Below, piece after piece: positions 20,007 to 32,339 of a stretch of DNA of 64,000 bases. The notes beneath the pieces were generated by a model, which searched no databases, had not been told where the DNA came from, and saw only the letters and a list, made by a program, of their open reading frames with translations. Every line of letters begins with the position of its first letter. Position 1 is the stretch's first letter. The DNA comes from Patiria miniata (Eukaryota; Echinodermata; Asteroidea; Valvatida; Asterinidae): contig NW_024037072.1 of assembly GCF_015706575.1 (NCBI RefSeq), positions 129,001 through 193,000 of the forward strand, given 5' to 3'. The position numbers and the translations under genes were made by a program.

Positions 20007-22789
20007 GGATATGCATACAACATTCACACAGTAGACTTTGCATATTGACCAATTCGCCCCCGGTCTCACGAAGATGGCCGCGCATAATACGAACGTTCTA
20101 CGCGTAAATACGCGCGCGTTGTATCAACAGTTGACGCGCATTTTGGTCACGTACACATATTATGATGTTCTACAAGGAACACATTTCCGTAGCGATTATT
20201 ATTTCAAAAACGCCGAAAAAGTGATTTGCGGCATTATAAAAGTAACCACTACGTTAGAAAAATTGTAGTAAACCTTGGTCAGTTGGTCAGTGGTGGTGGC
20301 CAAAATATAAGTCAAGTGAGCCGCGACGTTACAAAAGAAATCATGCTGTCTATAAAGACGGCAACTTGTCCTTTGTAGATCACCAGCCGGTCTCACCAAT
20401 ATGGCGTCAAATTCGTACATTGTGCGGCTCTTTATTAGCTATCTAGTCTTTATATAGAGATCAGTGGCTTGTACGCACAGTCTCCGGTCAACATTACCGT
20501 CCAATGCACGGTGAAACCATTGGATTTCGCCGAACGGCGGGCGCGTGTCACGGTGGATATAGCAGATCCCTATACAATTGTGTTAGAAGTCCCCCTTCTG
20601 ACTTGAAGGAAGTACGTTTCACTGAGCTGTTCAAGTTGTTCTTGGTAGGAAAGAGTATCTGTAGCAGTCCTGTTTAGATGTAGGGTGAACAAAGGATATT
20701 GAAGATGATTTTCTAGCCTTGAGATTTTGTCCCCTTTGGAATCAACTTGGTATTGATCAACAACAATTGCGATTTTATGATGAATGGATTTGTAGAGCAA
20801 GGTAGTCTAGATATGGTTCTGTGCGTTCCTACACTGATATTTATGATCCGAGGTTGGTGATCATGGATGAGACACTATACCGTCCTCGTACTCGAACTAG
20901 AGGGGACTCGACAATCCTTAGTGTGGACATTCCTCTATGGTTTAACTAAAACCCCTCGAACCAGTGAGAGTCATGAGCGCATGCGTGAACCCCCACGCAG
21001 ATAAATGATAAATGCCCCCAAATTCAGAAAAAAATACTCACAACTTTCCAAGGTGTTCCAGACACAAATTAAAGCTTATTACATCATCTTTCTTTCTTTT
21101 TTCAACTTTATGGGGGTAATTTGATGACTTTTAGGAGAAATTTCCACCTGAAGATGATCACCCCTTAAAACAGTCCCGAAGCCCATCGCCATTTTGAAAA
21201 ACGGTGCCTACACTCCATTGGAAAATATATCAGTTTTAGGGCCCCCATTTCATCCAAATTTCACTGAAACACAAGCTCGCAGTACAAACCCTCAACTTCA
21301 TGGCCCACAATACGCTCAAATATTGAAGAATGTGAGGGCATGCAAATCATGATTTGGCCGTCGTAGGCGATTTCGGGCCGATTTACTGGCCTGCAACCTA
21401 AAAGCGCACGCATCTACCAACAATTAGGTACTCAATGCGTGGTAATTTATGTGTTTATTCAAAGACAGGTAAATTAATTTTATGAGAAATATGAAACCCA
21501 TTATGTAGCACCTTTATAAGGGGTATGCAAGGTGTTGTGGCGCATATTCACCGTGCATATGCAGTCACTGCCAGAAACACCGGGGCAAAACCCCTTCTCT
21601 TGGCGACAAGTGTTGCTGGGTCACACGACACAACAGGTAGGTATATAAACGCGCCCGTGTTGCTATGCAGAATCTACACGTGAATTATAGGACATCGGGT
21701 GTAAAATACGAGCGTGATTTTCACTGGTAAAGTAAAAATGTTACGAAGACGAATACACTCGAGAAAAGAATGTAAAAATAAAGGAACACGTCGAAGGTTT
21801 TTATTACATGTACGCAGTTTATACGCGTGGCGTTGTTACGCCATCCACTCTCACGGGTCTACTATTGCCATGCTGTAAACTAAGTTATTCAAGTAAACTA
21901 AAAATAAGTTTTTAGGCACTTTTTAAGAATTTCCCCTATGAAGCACATGAGCTTATGCTAGTAATCAGAGAATAAACCGATTTAACATAACTGCATGATT
22001 TTACCAAAGAAAAAGTTTAGCGGCTTTGCACAACCAAGTATCACGTTGGGTGCATGTTATGGAGCAAATCTGCTTTCCACCTATAGGCCTACCTATACCA
22101 TGCGAGGCGCCCTTCCCCATCATAGCATGACCAGTTAGGCCTAGTATTATTATAAGAGGCACTATTAGGCTACGATTCTATTCCCTTTACAAGTATGCTA
22201 TCTCAGAGTGTACTCCTAGCTCGTAGCATGTGTTGATTTTCCCTAATTAATTGCAGCCCGCTTTATTCTCTGATGCAAACTGATTATCCAGGTTAGGTAA
22301 TGACTCGGCGTATATACTTACGATCCGACATCGTTTCCCCCAGGAATGAACTATGAAACTGATTACCGGTATAGCCTGCCGCTGACGTTAGCTGAAGCTT
22401 CGCCAAACACAATGCACAAATATATCAAATTGGACGGTCCATTAATCACCATGGTTACCAGATTAAAGTGACCATCTTACTCACTGATATTTTTGCTGAA
22501 ATTTGTCTGACGCAAGATGTTCATTTAGGTATGCCTGTACGGTTAATAGACGCACAAATTGAACCAAGTGAATAATATACTTTTGGGGTACTTTAATGCA
22601 TGGAACAAAAATACATTCATAATGTATTTCCGATCATCACACCCTGCTCATTCCTCTGAAACTAAAACCACCATTTGCCTCCACCAATCCGCATCCTATA
22701 TGAAAAGGAAGAAAATTGAGAAGATATCAAATAGTAACGTAAGGGAATGTGAACCTCTTGATCTCCATTAATGCCAGGCCGGCCACAAA
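20007..22789. other. Gene-free stretch
   Basis: No exon with splice sites and a coherent protein match was found. The short frame at 20,570-20,800 (minus) is a lone 76-residue helix-prone sequence of unknown origin. A right-end motif, GCGTGGCGTTG...CACGGGTCTA, at 21,825-21,864 matches the end of the 8,855-9,586 element. CCGGTCTCAC followed by ATGGC recurs at about 20,060 and 20,390. Confidence 0.45.
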
Positions 22790-23104
22790 CAAGGGCGGAT
22801 CCAGAACACAATTTTGGGGGGGGCCAAAAAAAAATTTGGTCCCCCCCCCCCCCCAAAAGTGGGTCTCAAAAATTACGGCGTGGGGTTCGGGGCCCGTGAG
22901 GGCCCCGAAAATTTTTTGGATTCTAGATGCTCTGTGGTGCGATCTGAGGCAATTTCTGACCACTTTAACCAATTTTTTTGGAGGAAAAAATGGTGGTGTA
23001 CTCATTGCCTGCCTTTATTGCGATGTCACATTAAAAAAAAAAAAATTGGTTTCGTTTTGGGGGGGGCCATGGCCCCCTTTGGCCCCCCCCCCGATCCGCC
23101 CTTG
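22790..23104 (+). mobile_element. hAT-like non-autonomous element, 315 bp, 8-bp duplication GCCACAAA
   Basis: The ends CAAGGGCGGATC and GATCCGCCCTTG are perfect inverted repeats flanked by GCCACAAA on both sides (22,782-22,789 and 23,105-23,112). The interior has G/C homopolymer runs and the GATTCTAGATGCTCTGTGGT core shared with the 25,075 copy. It ends about 240 bp before the receptor start codon. Confidence 0.88.
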
Positions 23105-23344
23105 GCCACAAAGGAAACTGTTTCCGTTCAAGGTTGGCAGGCGTGTGGGCGTAAGTGGTTTGTTTTTGTATTTTCTATATGCCGATCCCCAACATCCGTT
23201 GACAACTGTTGACATTTCAATCTCTCCTGCTTGCTAAGGTGTAATCGTTTTATCAATTAACTCTGACGTCCCAGTACGGGCGGGGTCAGTCTTATCGTGT
23301 TTAATTTAATGGCTTGCACGCAATTGCTATCATTCTCCAGAGCG

Positions 23345-26300
23345 ATGGCGCACCAACGCACAACCTGGCTGTTGCTTCTCTCTGCACTTCTAATAATTTC
23401 TGGTATATCTGGTAAATAAACGTTGTTTTGAAAACTGCTTTTAACAGAAACCATCACACCACGATTGCTTTCACCCTTACATTTCCTTTCCTCATTTTTT
23501 TTTACCGATATGTGCCTATAGGCCTAGTTGTTCATCTGTACTAAGCTTCCAACCATTGTAGTCATTTCCACAGGTAGACTGTATCGCCATCCAAATTAAT
23601 GCCGCCAATGATAATGTGTGTTTTATCTGGCGGGTATACACGCTTTATATATTAACGGTTTTATAAACGGGACGGGTGGGTTGAATAAAACAATTTTTGG
23701 AATGTATATTTTTACCATCTTAATAGTTGATCATTATAGTGTTAGGCCTATGGTGATTGTTCATTTTACAAGTTTGCCATTTATATGGGTTTTTTTTTCT
23801 CTCACTATTTACTAATGTTCATATTTCTTATCAAAGGACCTTAATGCAAAACAGCCTTTTAGCAGATTGTTTTTGTATCCTGTATAAACATGTTGAAAAT
23901 GTTAATAAATAAATAGATTCTCGGTGGCAATTTTCTTCTACATTTTGTTGCCTATAGTTTTCTGTTGATTATTTCGTTCATGCCTAATTCTAAACTATTT
24001 TTACAGTCGCCGAGGCGTCCCATGCCAGCAATGATTCGAATGCTTATGCCGAACGTCGTCTCCGTCAAATACTTCTGAGAAGTGGGGAATACGATGCGAA
24101 AGAGAGACCCGTCTTGTTGTCTAACAAACCCGTTGATGTCGAGGTGTCCATGGCGATGTACGCCTTGATATCGCTGGTAAGTTAAACAAAATGACACTTC
24201 GGGAAATAATTTTTCCCGTACGTCAAAATAACATATATTTTTAATGACTTGAATGTCTTTTCTTTCTTTTTTAAGAAAAAAAAACACGTGTTTTGCAATA
24301 GCAAACCACCTGCAATAGCTTGGAAGGGCATCCCCCAAATTTTGTCCGGGGTGGTCACTTTGCCAGGGGATCATGCCCAGATTGTTGTAATAAAAACAAA
24401 AAAGGCGCCGTTTACGTCTACGTCCTGCTGTAAAGATGAACACTTAAGTAAAATTGTTATGGAATGGGGGAATAGTATGGAAAGGATCAGCAAAGCCATC
24501 CTTGGATCTAACTCCCATTTAAACGCCGAAATCAACCCCAATATCTGTTAGTTTTTGTAAAATGTGGTTTTCAAAAGTTTACTGGAGCTAATTTCAGGAT
24601 TTCCCTTTATCATATTGTCTTCTGACTTTGTCAAAGCAAAACTACAATTTATTTAAGATTAAAAGTCGTTAATTAAAATGTATTTTTCCAAGCACAGGAC
24701 GAGAAGGAACAGGTACTCAAGGGTGCGTCATGGATTATCATGGTGAGAACAGAAAGAATGATTATCAGTTATTAAAGTGATGATGTCCAGAATATATACT
24801 CTCAGCCCTTTCCTTTACCCCTGCGCAGTTATTAATTGGATCTCATCATCTGAACCAATAACGGGTGATATAATGTCTACAATGATAAGCGATTCGTTAT
24901 GACGTGTGTAGCAACAGTACATTATTTTTCATTTTCTTTGACATTGTATTACTGGTACTAGTATTAACATAATCGAAGTACATTTTAAGCAAAGGATCTT
25001 ATTTCAACGATCCCACACGTAAGTTGGTTTCTCCCATACCATTTTCGCCACTGAAGGCGGCCACAATCCGCAGCCAAGGGCGGATCCAGGGGGGGGGGGC
25101 CAAAGGGGGCCATGGCCCCCCCCCCCCCCAAAAACGAAACCATTTTTTTTTTTTTATGTGACATCGCAATAAAGGCAGGCAATGAGTACACCACCATCTT
25201 TTCCTCAAAAAAACATTGATTAAAGTGGTCAGAAATTGCCTCAGATCGCACCACAGAGCATCTAGAATCCAAAAAATTTTCGGGGCCCTTAAGCGGGCCC
25301 CGAACCCCACGCCGTAATTTTTTTTACCCACTTTTTTGGGGGACCCAAAAATTTTTTGGCCCCCCCCAAAATTGTGTTCTGGATCCGCCCTTGTCCGCAG
25401 CTGAGTTTGTTCTTATACTGGACTGAAATCTCCCCTTCTTTTGTAAACACAGATCAATATTTTACCTGTTTGCACTCATTTCTATATAATAATATCTACA
25501 ATACCTCGTAAAATAAATTATCCTGTAACTAGGACCCATGCATCCGTTGTCTTTCAGGAATGGTACGATTATCGCATTCATTGGGATCCCGAAATGTACG
25601 GCAATTTGCGTTTCTTGTCCCTTGGGATGGATGACATATGGACACCTAAGATTCTCCTAACGAATACGTAAGTAAAACAGACAACATAGCAAAACTGTTT
25701 GCAGACTGGCGGTGGGATTGCTGGGAAAAAATAATTCCGACGATCCGCGTATCCGAGATAAGAAGAAATTCGGCCGGCCGGTCTTATGCTAGCAATACGC
25801 GTCCTACATTATTAGTTTCGTATATAACTATTCTTTTCAACATTGTTTCTCATTTTTCCCAATAGCTTTAGAAAAGCCATGCCTTTTTCACACAGAGGAA
25901 GATCTTTGTAGAACCATGTCGACATCAGACTCCTTTATCGATATTTAGCCGCAATACCGAAAATATGCAGTGAAGAATAATGGCAGTCATAGTTTGCGCT
26001 GCTAGAAATCCCCATTCGTGTCGCAAACGGTTCCAGGTTACAACGCATAACCTTCACGGCACAACTCCGTTCTAGTTATGTCGCACTGATTTAATTTCTG
26101 TCTGTCTTTTTGCAACAGAGCGAGTGAAAAGATCGAAAACCCCATTCAGGAAAGTGTATTCAGAGCCTTGGCGTCATGGGACGGCAATGTTACCCTGGAA
26201 GGTACGTATATATAGATACATGTTATATCTGAAAGTACGTTCGCCGCAGAGCGACTTAAATCAATGTACTTTCTCATATTTAATAATGATACCAGGACCA

Positions 26301-28693
26301 GCTCTTATGCATCGAAATTCCTATATTACAGTACCCTTCACCCCACCATTGTTATTCATCTTCCAATATCACTAGCGCGCTGCAGCGCGTCCAACGCATT
26401 GAAGTCATTAAACTTAAAGAGACCGAGACATGATAAAAAAAAAAGGTGATTGTGATAAACGAGCACCTCAGGGTTTTTCTATCTTATGGTAATTAACTCA
26501 AATCGAATTGTGTGATGTTCGTTAACAATTTTGACGGACCGAACTGAATACTGGTGGTCTCGGAATAGCCTTACACAGTCGAACCAATCATATAGCCAGC
26601 GGCGTTTATTTACTTGGGCATATTATTGGAGCGCACCGCACACGCGTCTGTGTTTTAAGACCGTGTCTGGTCCCATGTACCCCAGGCACAGAATTTTGGG
26701 AAGGTAACAGCTTTCTATTACAAAAAATGCATTGACTTCCCCCTCCAGAAAATAAGTCCTATGTCCCCCACCCCCTTGGCCCTGTCTGAAAATGACCCCA
26801 GTTCACGCCACCTAACACAACTTGCAACATTATGCTTGCCGTCTATCTTTCTCCGCCTAGGTCCTATCATTCACGAGACATCTTGCGAGATGAAGATGTC
26901 ACACTTCCCATTCGATCGTCAGAATTGCTCTCTGGTTATCTCCACCCAGAACACGCCGAAATGCATCGTCAATCTGGCCAACGGGCCAGCCACACGCATC
27001 GTGATGAACGAGGCCACTTCCCAGTGGCAAGCTCTCAACTTTACTGCGGAAACTACTGCACAGGAGTTTCAATACAAGGCCTACTCTAAAGTGATTTTCT
27101 ACCTTGTCGTAAAGAGGTTACCTTACCATTACCTGCTGAATATTGCCCTGCCGTCTGCCATTCTGACCTTCATTTCGCTTGGAGTGTTTTGGTTGACGCC
27201 CGAGAGTGGAGAAAGGGTGAGTTGAGTTTGTTCGTATCGTGCCAACCGTCCTATCTCATGGCGCTAGTGATATGTTTCGAATGCCATATAATTATCGGGT
27301 CCAGTGGTTACTTTGTTTGAATTGACTGGACTGACTCGTTATGTGTGCCATTGCAAGGGAACGAGCTTGGGCAAGACATTTAACTACAATTGCCTCTCTC
27401 CATGAGTATTATAGGGACCTTACGGTACATGTGAGGATAGAATTCAAAGGAAAATGTTGCCCACATTTTTCGGCTCCAGGATTTTATATATTTATTTATT
27501 TATTTTTTTTTGGGGGGGGGGGGGCAGCTATTTTGACATTAGGTGTCGTTATTTACACCCCTATTATGCCACTCGAAAATAGGCCACATGCATGCACTAA
27601 ATCGTGAGACTGGATAAGTCAATGACACCCCAAAAATTACAACCAGTTGGGGTCTCAAGCTTTCTAATACTTCATGGAGCTAATATTTATATCTATGTTA
27701 TAACATTTTGTTTTTACATCTACAACATGATCGTCTTTTTCATTTTGCTTTCTCCAGATCTCCATGGCCGTGTCTCTGTTGCTCGGCCAGGCTGTCTTCT
27801 GGTTAGTTACAGCCGAATCTCTCCCGCCCACCGGCGGCGAAGGCACACCTCTACTCCTTGACTGCATCGAATATAACTTCATCGTGGGTGGTTTGGCCAT
27901 CCTCCTCAGCGTGGTCACGGTGGGCCTGCAGCACCAACCCGGCCCGCTGCGGGGCCGGTTCCGTCGGAAGCTGTTTCTGCAGATTCTGCCTCTAGTCGTC
28001 TGCCTTCAGTCACGCGGTAGAGGCAAGGTTAACGACGACGATTCGCGCTTTGACGAGAAAGACGAGAAGCTCAAAATGACATCCGACATGGTCAAGATCG
28101 TGTCTCTGTCAGACAAGGATGGTCGGGTCATCCAGAAGACCAAAGGTTACTCCAACGTTGATGTCTCTCGGAACGTAAGTCCTGGAAACATAAGTACTGG
28201 CCTTAATCAGTATTGCCAATTATTGATCCACGTACGTTTAAGTGCTGTGGACAAGTTGACTCTCTTTCAAGTCCCAGTAGGAATTAAGTCTACAGAAATC
28301 ACACAGTGTGGTCCGAGCACAGTATTGGTCTTATGAAACGCTAAAAAGTACCAGGGGCTTTTGAAAAAAATATATTTCTTGCAGCTGCTCGTTCACAGAC
28401 TCATATTCCTATACTTACGCAAAGTATACTGGGTTTGTGATGATGCTCAATTACTATCGTAAAACCCTCTTTTAGAAAGAACTACCGAATAGTTCCTTTG
28501 AAGTCATAGTCGTGCTCCTAGTTCATTTCACAATGAAAATATACTGCCTCGATTTCTCTCCATTATTTGACAGGGTTTGGACGACATGAAGTTGGTGGCA
28601 GCTATCTTGGATCGCCTGTTCTTCCTTGTCGCGGCGATTATATTCACCTGTGGCAATGTCAAATTGATTGCATGCCTTGTACATGGTATGTAA
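23345..28693 (+). CDS. Nicotinic acetylcholine receptor-like Cys-loop channel subunit, complete, eight exons, divergent
   Basis: A subunit of a pentameric ligand-gated ion channel of the plasma membrane. Exons: 23,345-23,411; 24,007-24,176; 24,698-24,742; 25,558-25,667; 26,119-26,201; 26,861-27,216; 27,758-28,174; 28,574-28,693 (455 aa). The 45- and 110-bp exons match the classic nAChR exon 3 and 4 sizes. Residues 1-22 are a signal peptide. The Cys-loop C167-C181 has 13 intervening residues including FPFD. TM1 is ~247-270, TM2 ~279-296, TM3 ~314-334 and TM4 ~431-452, with a charged cytoplasmic loop between TM3 and TM4. The pore keeps E276 (-1'), L286 (9') and E297 (20'), predicting cation selectivity. 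It has no vicinal Cys pair, so it is not an alpha subunit, and the loop B Trp position is Gln188. TM4 contains Lys446. N154 and N180 are in glycosylation sequons. Orthology to a named subunit is unclear. Confidence 0.93.
25075..25393 (-). mobile_element. hAT-like non-autonomous element, inverted second copy, 8-bp duplication TCCGCAGC
   Basis: Same family as 22,790-23,104 in the opposite orientation. The ends CAAGGGCGGATCC and GGATCCGCCCTTG are flanked by TCCGCAGC (25,067-25,074 and 25,394-25,401). It lies in intron 3 of the receptor gene. The two copies keep the GTGACATCGCAATAAAGGCA segment almost unchanged, which suggests recent activity. Confidence 0.88.
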
Positions 28694-28824
28694 GTGGCCG
28701 GTTGTTGTTTTCAGGTGGGGGTTTAAGTCTGAAAAAAACTGAATGCAAAATTTTCTCGGGGTTGTATGAATCGTTGAGAAATTGAGCTTGAAATATATTT
28801 AATAGCAAATTGTTGAGGGGCTAC

Positions 28825-28830
28825 AATAAA
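28825..28830 (+). other. Candidate polyadenylation signal AATAAA for the receptor gene
   Basis: The canonical hexamer lies about 130 bases after the TAA stop at 28,691-28,693. No transcript data are available to confirm use. Confidence 0.5.
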
Positions 28831-29194
28831 TTTTGCGCGACACAGAATAATAACTAATGATCACAGGCGAATCTCGGTCAGCTGTATCAGGGGGAGAGGG
28901 TAACGGTTGCCATATAGTTAATTCAGAAGGATGAACTCTCTTTTTTGAAGAATTTTAAGGCCTTCCAATGAATGGACACTGTGCAAATCCCAGGAAATTT
29001 TCAACATCATTTTCAAACTTTGGGGCCGGGCTCGTAGTCTTTCGATGTTCCACAACTGGGGAGGGAGCAAATTTAAATAGTTTTCGTGAAATGGGGCCGT
29101 TGCTTCTCACTTAATTCCGCAAACCATTCGTGATGTGCTGAGAGATCAGTTCAAAAAAACGTGCGCGGTAATTGGCGGAAACTCCATATGTTTT

Positions 29195-29825
29195 AATAAG
29201 GGAATAAATGTGTGCTCCGGAGGTTTTTATCACTCTGTTTAATACCACTTAGAGTCTGGGTGCTGATAATTACCCGAGCCGGAGGCGAGGGTAATTATCA
29301 GCACCCAGACTCTAAGTGGTATTAAACAGAGTGATAAATACCGACGGAGTACATATTTATTCCCATTCATAAATACCTTTTCGGTAAAAAAAAATCATAT
29401 AATTCGTTCAAAACATCCCGATTTTGTTCAACAAATTCACTTTATGCTTTTTGAATCATCCCTCCTGCAAAATAATGGAGTGTTCAGCTGGCGAGTAAGA
29501 TGAAAACAACCCTTTTATGGAGATTGACGCGCGCGTATCATGTTCTATGCGATGTCGCGCAGAACGCACCTGGCGCGTTGCGTTTTGAATTTAGAACTAT
29601 AAATTCTAACTCCCTGTTAGTGTTGCGCATGCCTACGTGAGGATTGTGAACGTTCAACCAATGAAACGATAATAGGCACTGGATTTTTAGGAGTCCACAT
29701 TTTATTGTGACACTGGAAAAGTGTTTAAGACCAGCTAGCCATGTCTTTATCATCCGTTTAATACCAGCCACGTGACGGGCTCTCGACCAATAGGAATGGC
29801 TAAACTGTCTGAGGTATATATGAAT
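29195..29825. repeat. Composite foldback repeat, copy 3
   Basis: Full-length relative of the 14,876 copy: the same palindrome, then CATTCATAAATACC and the same body ending at GTCTGAGGTATATATGAA. It differs by scattered substitutions. It lies about 500 bp downstream of the receptor stop, between convergent genes. Confidence 0.82.
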
Positions 29826-31043
29826 TAAAGTTAAACGACGTGTTTTTAATAAGTCTTCGATTTCATAGTAATCATAAAAAGAAGAATTTGAAGTTAACCA
29901 TTCATCTTTCAGATAAAAAAGATTGTACATGTAGTTATATTTCACTTAAAAAAATCCGGACCTAAAAAGAATGCCTTTCTTTTGGTAGAATGCCTTTCTT
30001 TTGGTTTGTGAAAATCTGAATCGTTGTTTTACCATTTCAAAATAATTTGTTTGAATTTTCCATTAATCACGATAATCTTAGAGGAACGCTACAATAATTA
30101 CTTACTTTACTGTTAAAACAAAAACTTCCGATTTTTTTGCCGAATGACTTACAGGCAGCTATAACGAAAATTGTGTAAAATTAGGATTTATATTACACAT
30201 GACTCATTAACAATATATTTGCACTGAAACACGCATCTGTGGATAAATAAAAAGACAATAGGTTAACACATTTTCCATGACATCATTAAAAGAAAGCCTT
30301 ATTATCTATTAGTAATAGTCACATTATTGATATGTAGTTGAACAATTTGATCAACAGTAAACTATTTAAACATTATATTGATAAACGTTGTAGTCATAGT
30401 AAACTTGTGTATATACTCAAATCGAATCAACACTTAACAATTTAAATGCTTGGCTCACACGTGTTGTAAAACAAAATTGTTTCGGCAAAAATGACTAAAG
30501 GTTTGTTGGGATACAATGTTTTGATTACCTTTAAAAACAAACTTGAATTGCATACAAGTTGTCATTTGATTTTATACAACGCCTGAATAACCCCGTCATC
30601 TGATTGGCTGGTCGTTGATGACAATGTACGCATTTAATTTATTCGTCCCACGGCCCAGCCGCACCGTAAAAACAGAAATTCTATTTCACGGTCACACTAC
30701 TGGTGGATGTGACCAATCAGACGACGAGGATATATTCAAGTGTGGCAAACAAAGATAACGCAATGGGAAGAATAATTTCATTCGGTAACAGATGGAATGT
30801 TCCATTCACCTCGTGGAACTTGATTCTATCTGTCACCTCATTAATTTATTCTTATAATTGAACTCCTAAACCTTCATTGTGTGTATAATATCTTATGAAA
30901 ATTGTTCAGTGGACATACTTTATACACATCCAAGCAGAGAATACATGTAGTTGACTTTATGCTTGGGGATTTTTTTAACGCACTCAACGTTCTCTGTTGA
31001 GTGTGCTTTTGTCTAATGTCGATAAAGTGCAGAAAGACTTATA
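29826..31043. other. Gene-free AT-rich spacer
   Basis: No exon or structured RNA is recognisable. An ATGCCTTTCTTTTGGT segment is directly repeated at about 29,970 and 29,989. Confidence 0.45.
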
Positions 31044-31646
31044 CAGGGTGAGTCAAAAAAAGCGGAACCCAAACCCCCAAAAATATGTTTTATATATAAA
31101 ACAAATATGTAGCACCAAAAATGATAATGACTAGAAAGCCAATTTCATAAGCTACTTTTAGATGAAAAAAATTACTGAAATTGCTCAATCCGTATATCAC
31201 CATTTAAATGCAATAACCCTAAAACCTGTCTCGTCCAAAAAAAAACAATTCATTGTGTGTTTTGACTGTTTGGAACAACAAAGAAAATGACACAGAATAC
31301 TTGTTTCAACAACTGTCACCAACTGTATACACAATATCTTGAATAACAACCCTGGTTACGCAAACCTTTAAAAAAAACTGAAATTTTATCGCTGGTGATG
31401 TTTGAAGACAATGTGACGACGACGATTCTTGAAATCGCATTTTTTTTGGACGAGACAGGTTTTAGGGTCATCGTGTTTAAATGGTGATATTGTTTGAACG
31501 GATGACCAATTTCAGTAATTTTTTTTTTCATCTAAAAGTAGCTATTGAAATTGGCTTTCCAGTCATTATTATTTTTGGTGCTACATATTTTTTAGATATG
31601 AAATATAATTTGGGGGGTTTGGGTTCCGCTTTTTTGACTCAACCTG
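31044..31646. mobile_element. 603-bp mariner-type MITE with ~200-bp inverted ends and TA duplication
   Basis: The ends CAGGGTGAGTCAAAAAAAGC and GCTTTTTTGACTCAACCTG are flanked by TA on both sides (31,042-31,043 and 31,647-31,648). The arms include AACCTGTCTCGTCC/GGACGAGACAGGTT. TA target sites and CAGG(G/T)TGAGTCAAAAAA ends fit Tc1/mariner-derived foldback MITEs. No transposase frame. Confidence 0.82.
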
Positions 31647-32339
31647 TATTAGCTTAGCTTTGCATTTAATATAAAACAAATTCAGTCAAACTTTAACGGA
31701 AATGGAAGAGTAATTGCCCAACATTTCCAATAGCCGTGAGATAGTGAGACATTTTGGGGTACTAGATGGAGAGAGTGTGTGTTATAAACACAATGTGCGC
31801 CTTGTGATCGGTTGCTTTGATCGCACGCACATAGTGTAGGCCAATCGGCATTTGCATTTATCATGCTTAAATTAGAATTAGAAGAAACATGTTGAATAAT
31901 GTTGCTTGTAATCCACTCCATTGTTGTATACACTCCTTAAAAAAACAACGTAAAGCTGCATTTTATATAATAATACAGCATAGATTACAATTTGAAAACA
32001 AAAAATAATGCACACCATTTATTTTACAATATACATGACTTGTAAACTAGCGCACCAAATTGTGAAATAAAACACGTTAGTCCAACTTACCAGGAAATAC
32101 CTGAGCCAATTATGTTTCATTTTCAGTAATAGTTTTTTTCATTGCAGAATAAAGATTCCAATTTTTTTTCTACGTTTTAGGCACCGTCACAAGAAGCAAT
32201 AGTTCCAAGGAGTTTTCCAAAACCAAAGTCATAAACACAAATGTCCTTCCAGAGGACCAAATCACGGCTGTACAATTAACACCAATGCGCTGCACAAATT
32301 CATTACGATTTATTCTGGCTATAGATACATGGTGAATAT

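Noticed and set aside
20570-20800. 76-codon minus-strand frame resembling a coiled-coil fragment of a retroelement protein
   Set aside because: Too short, no zinc knuckle, reverse transcriptase or continuation found.
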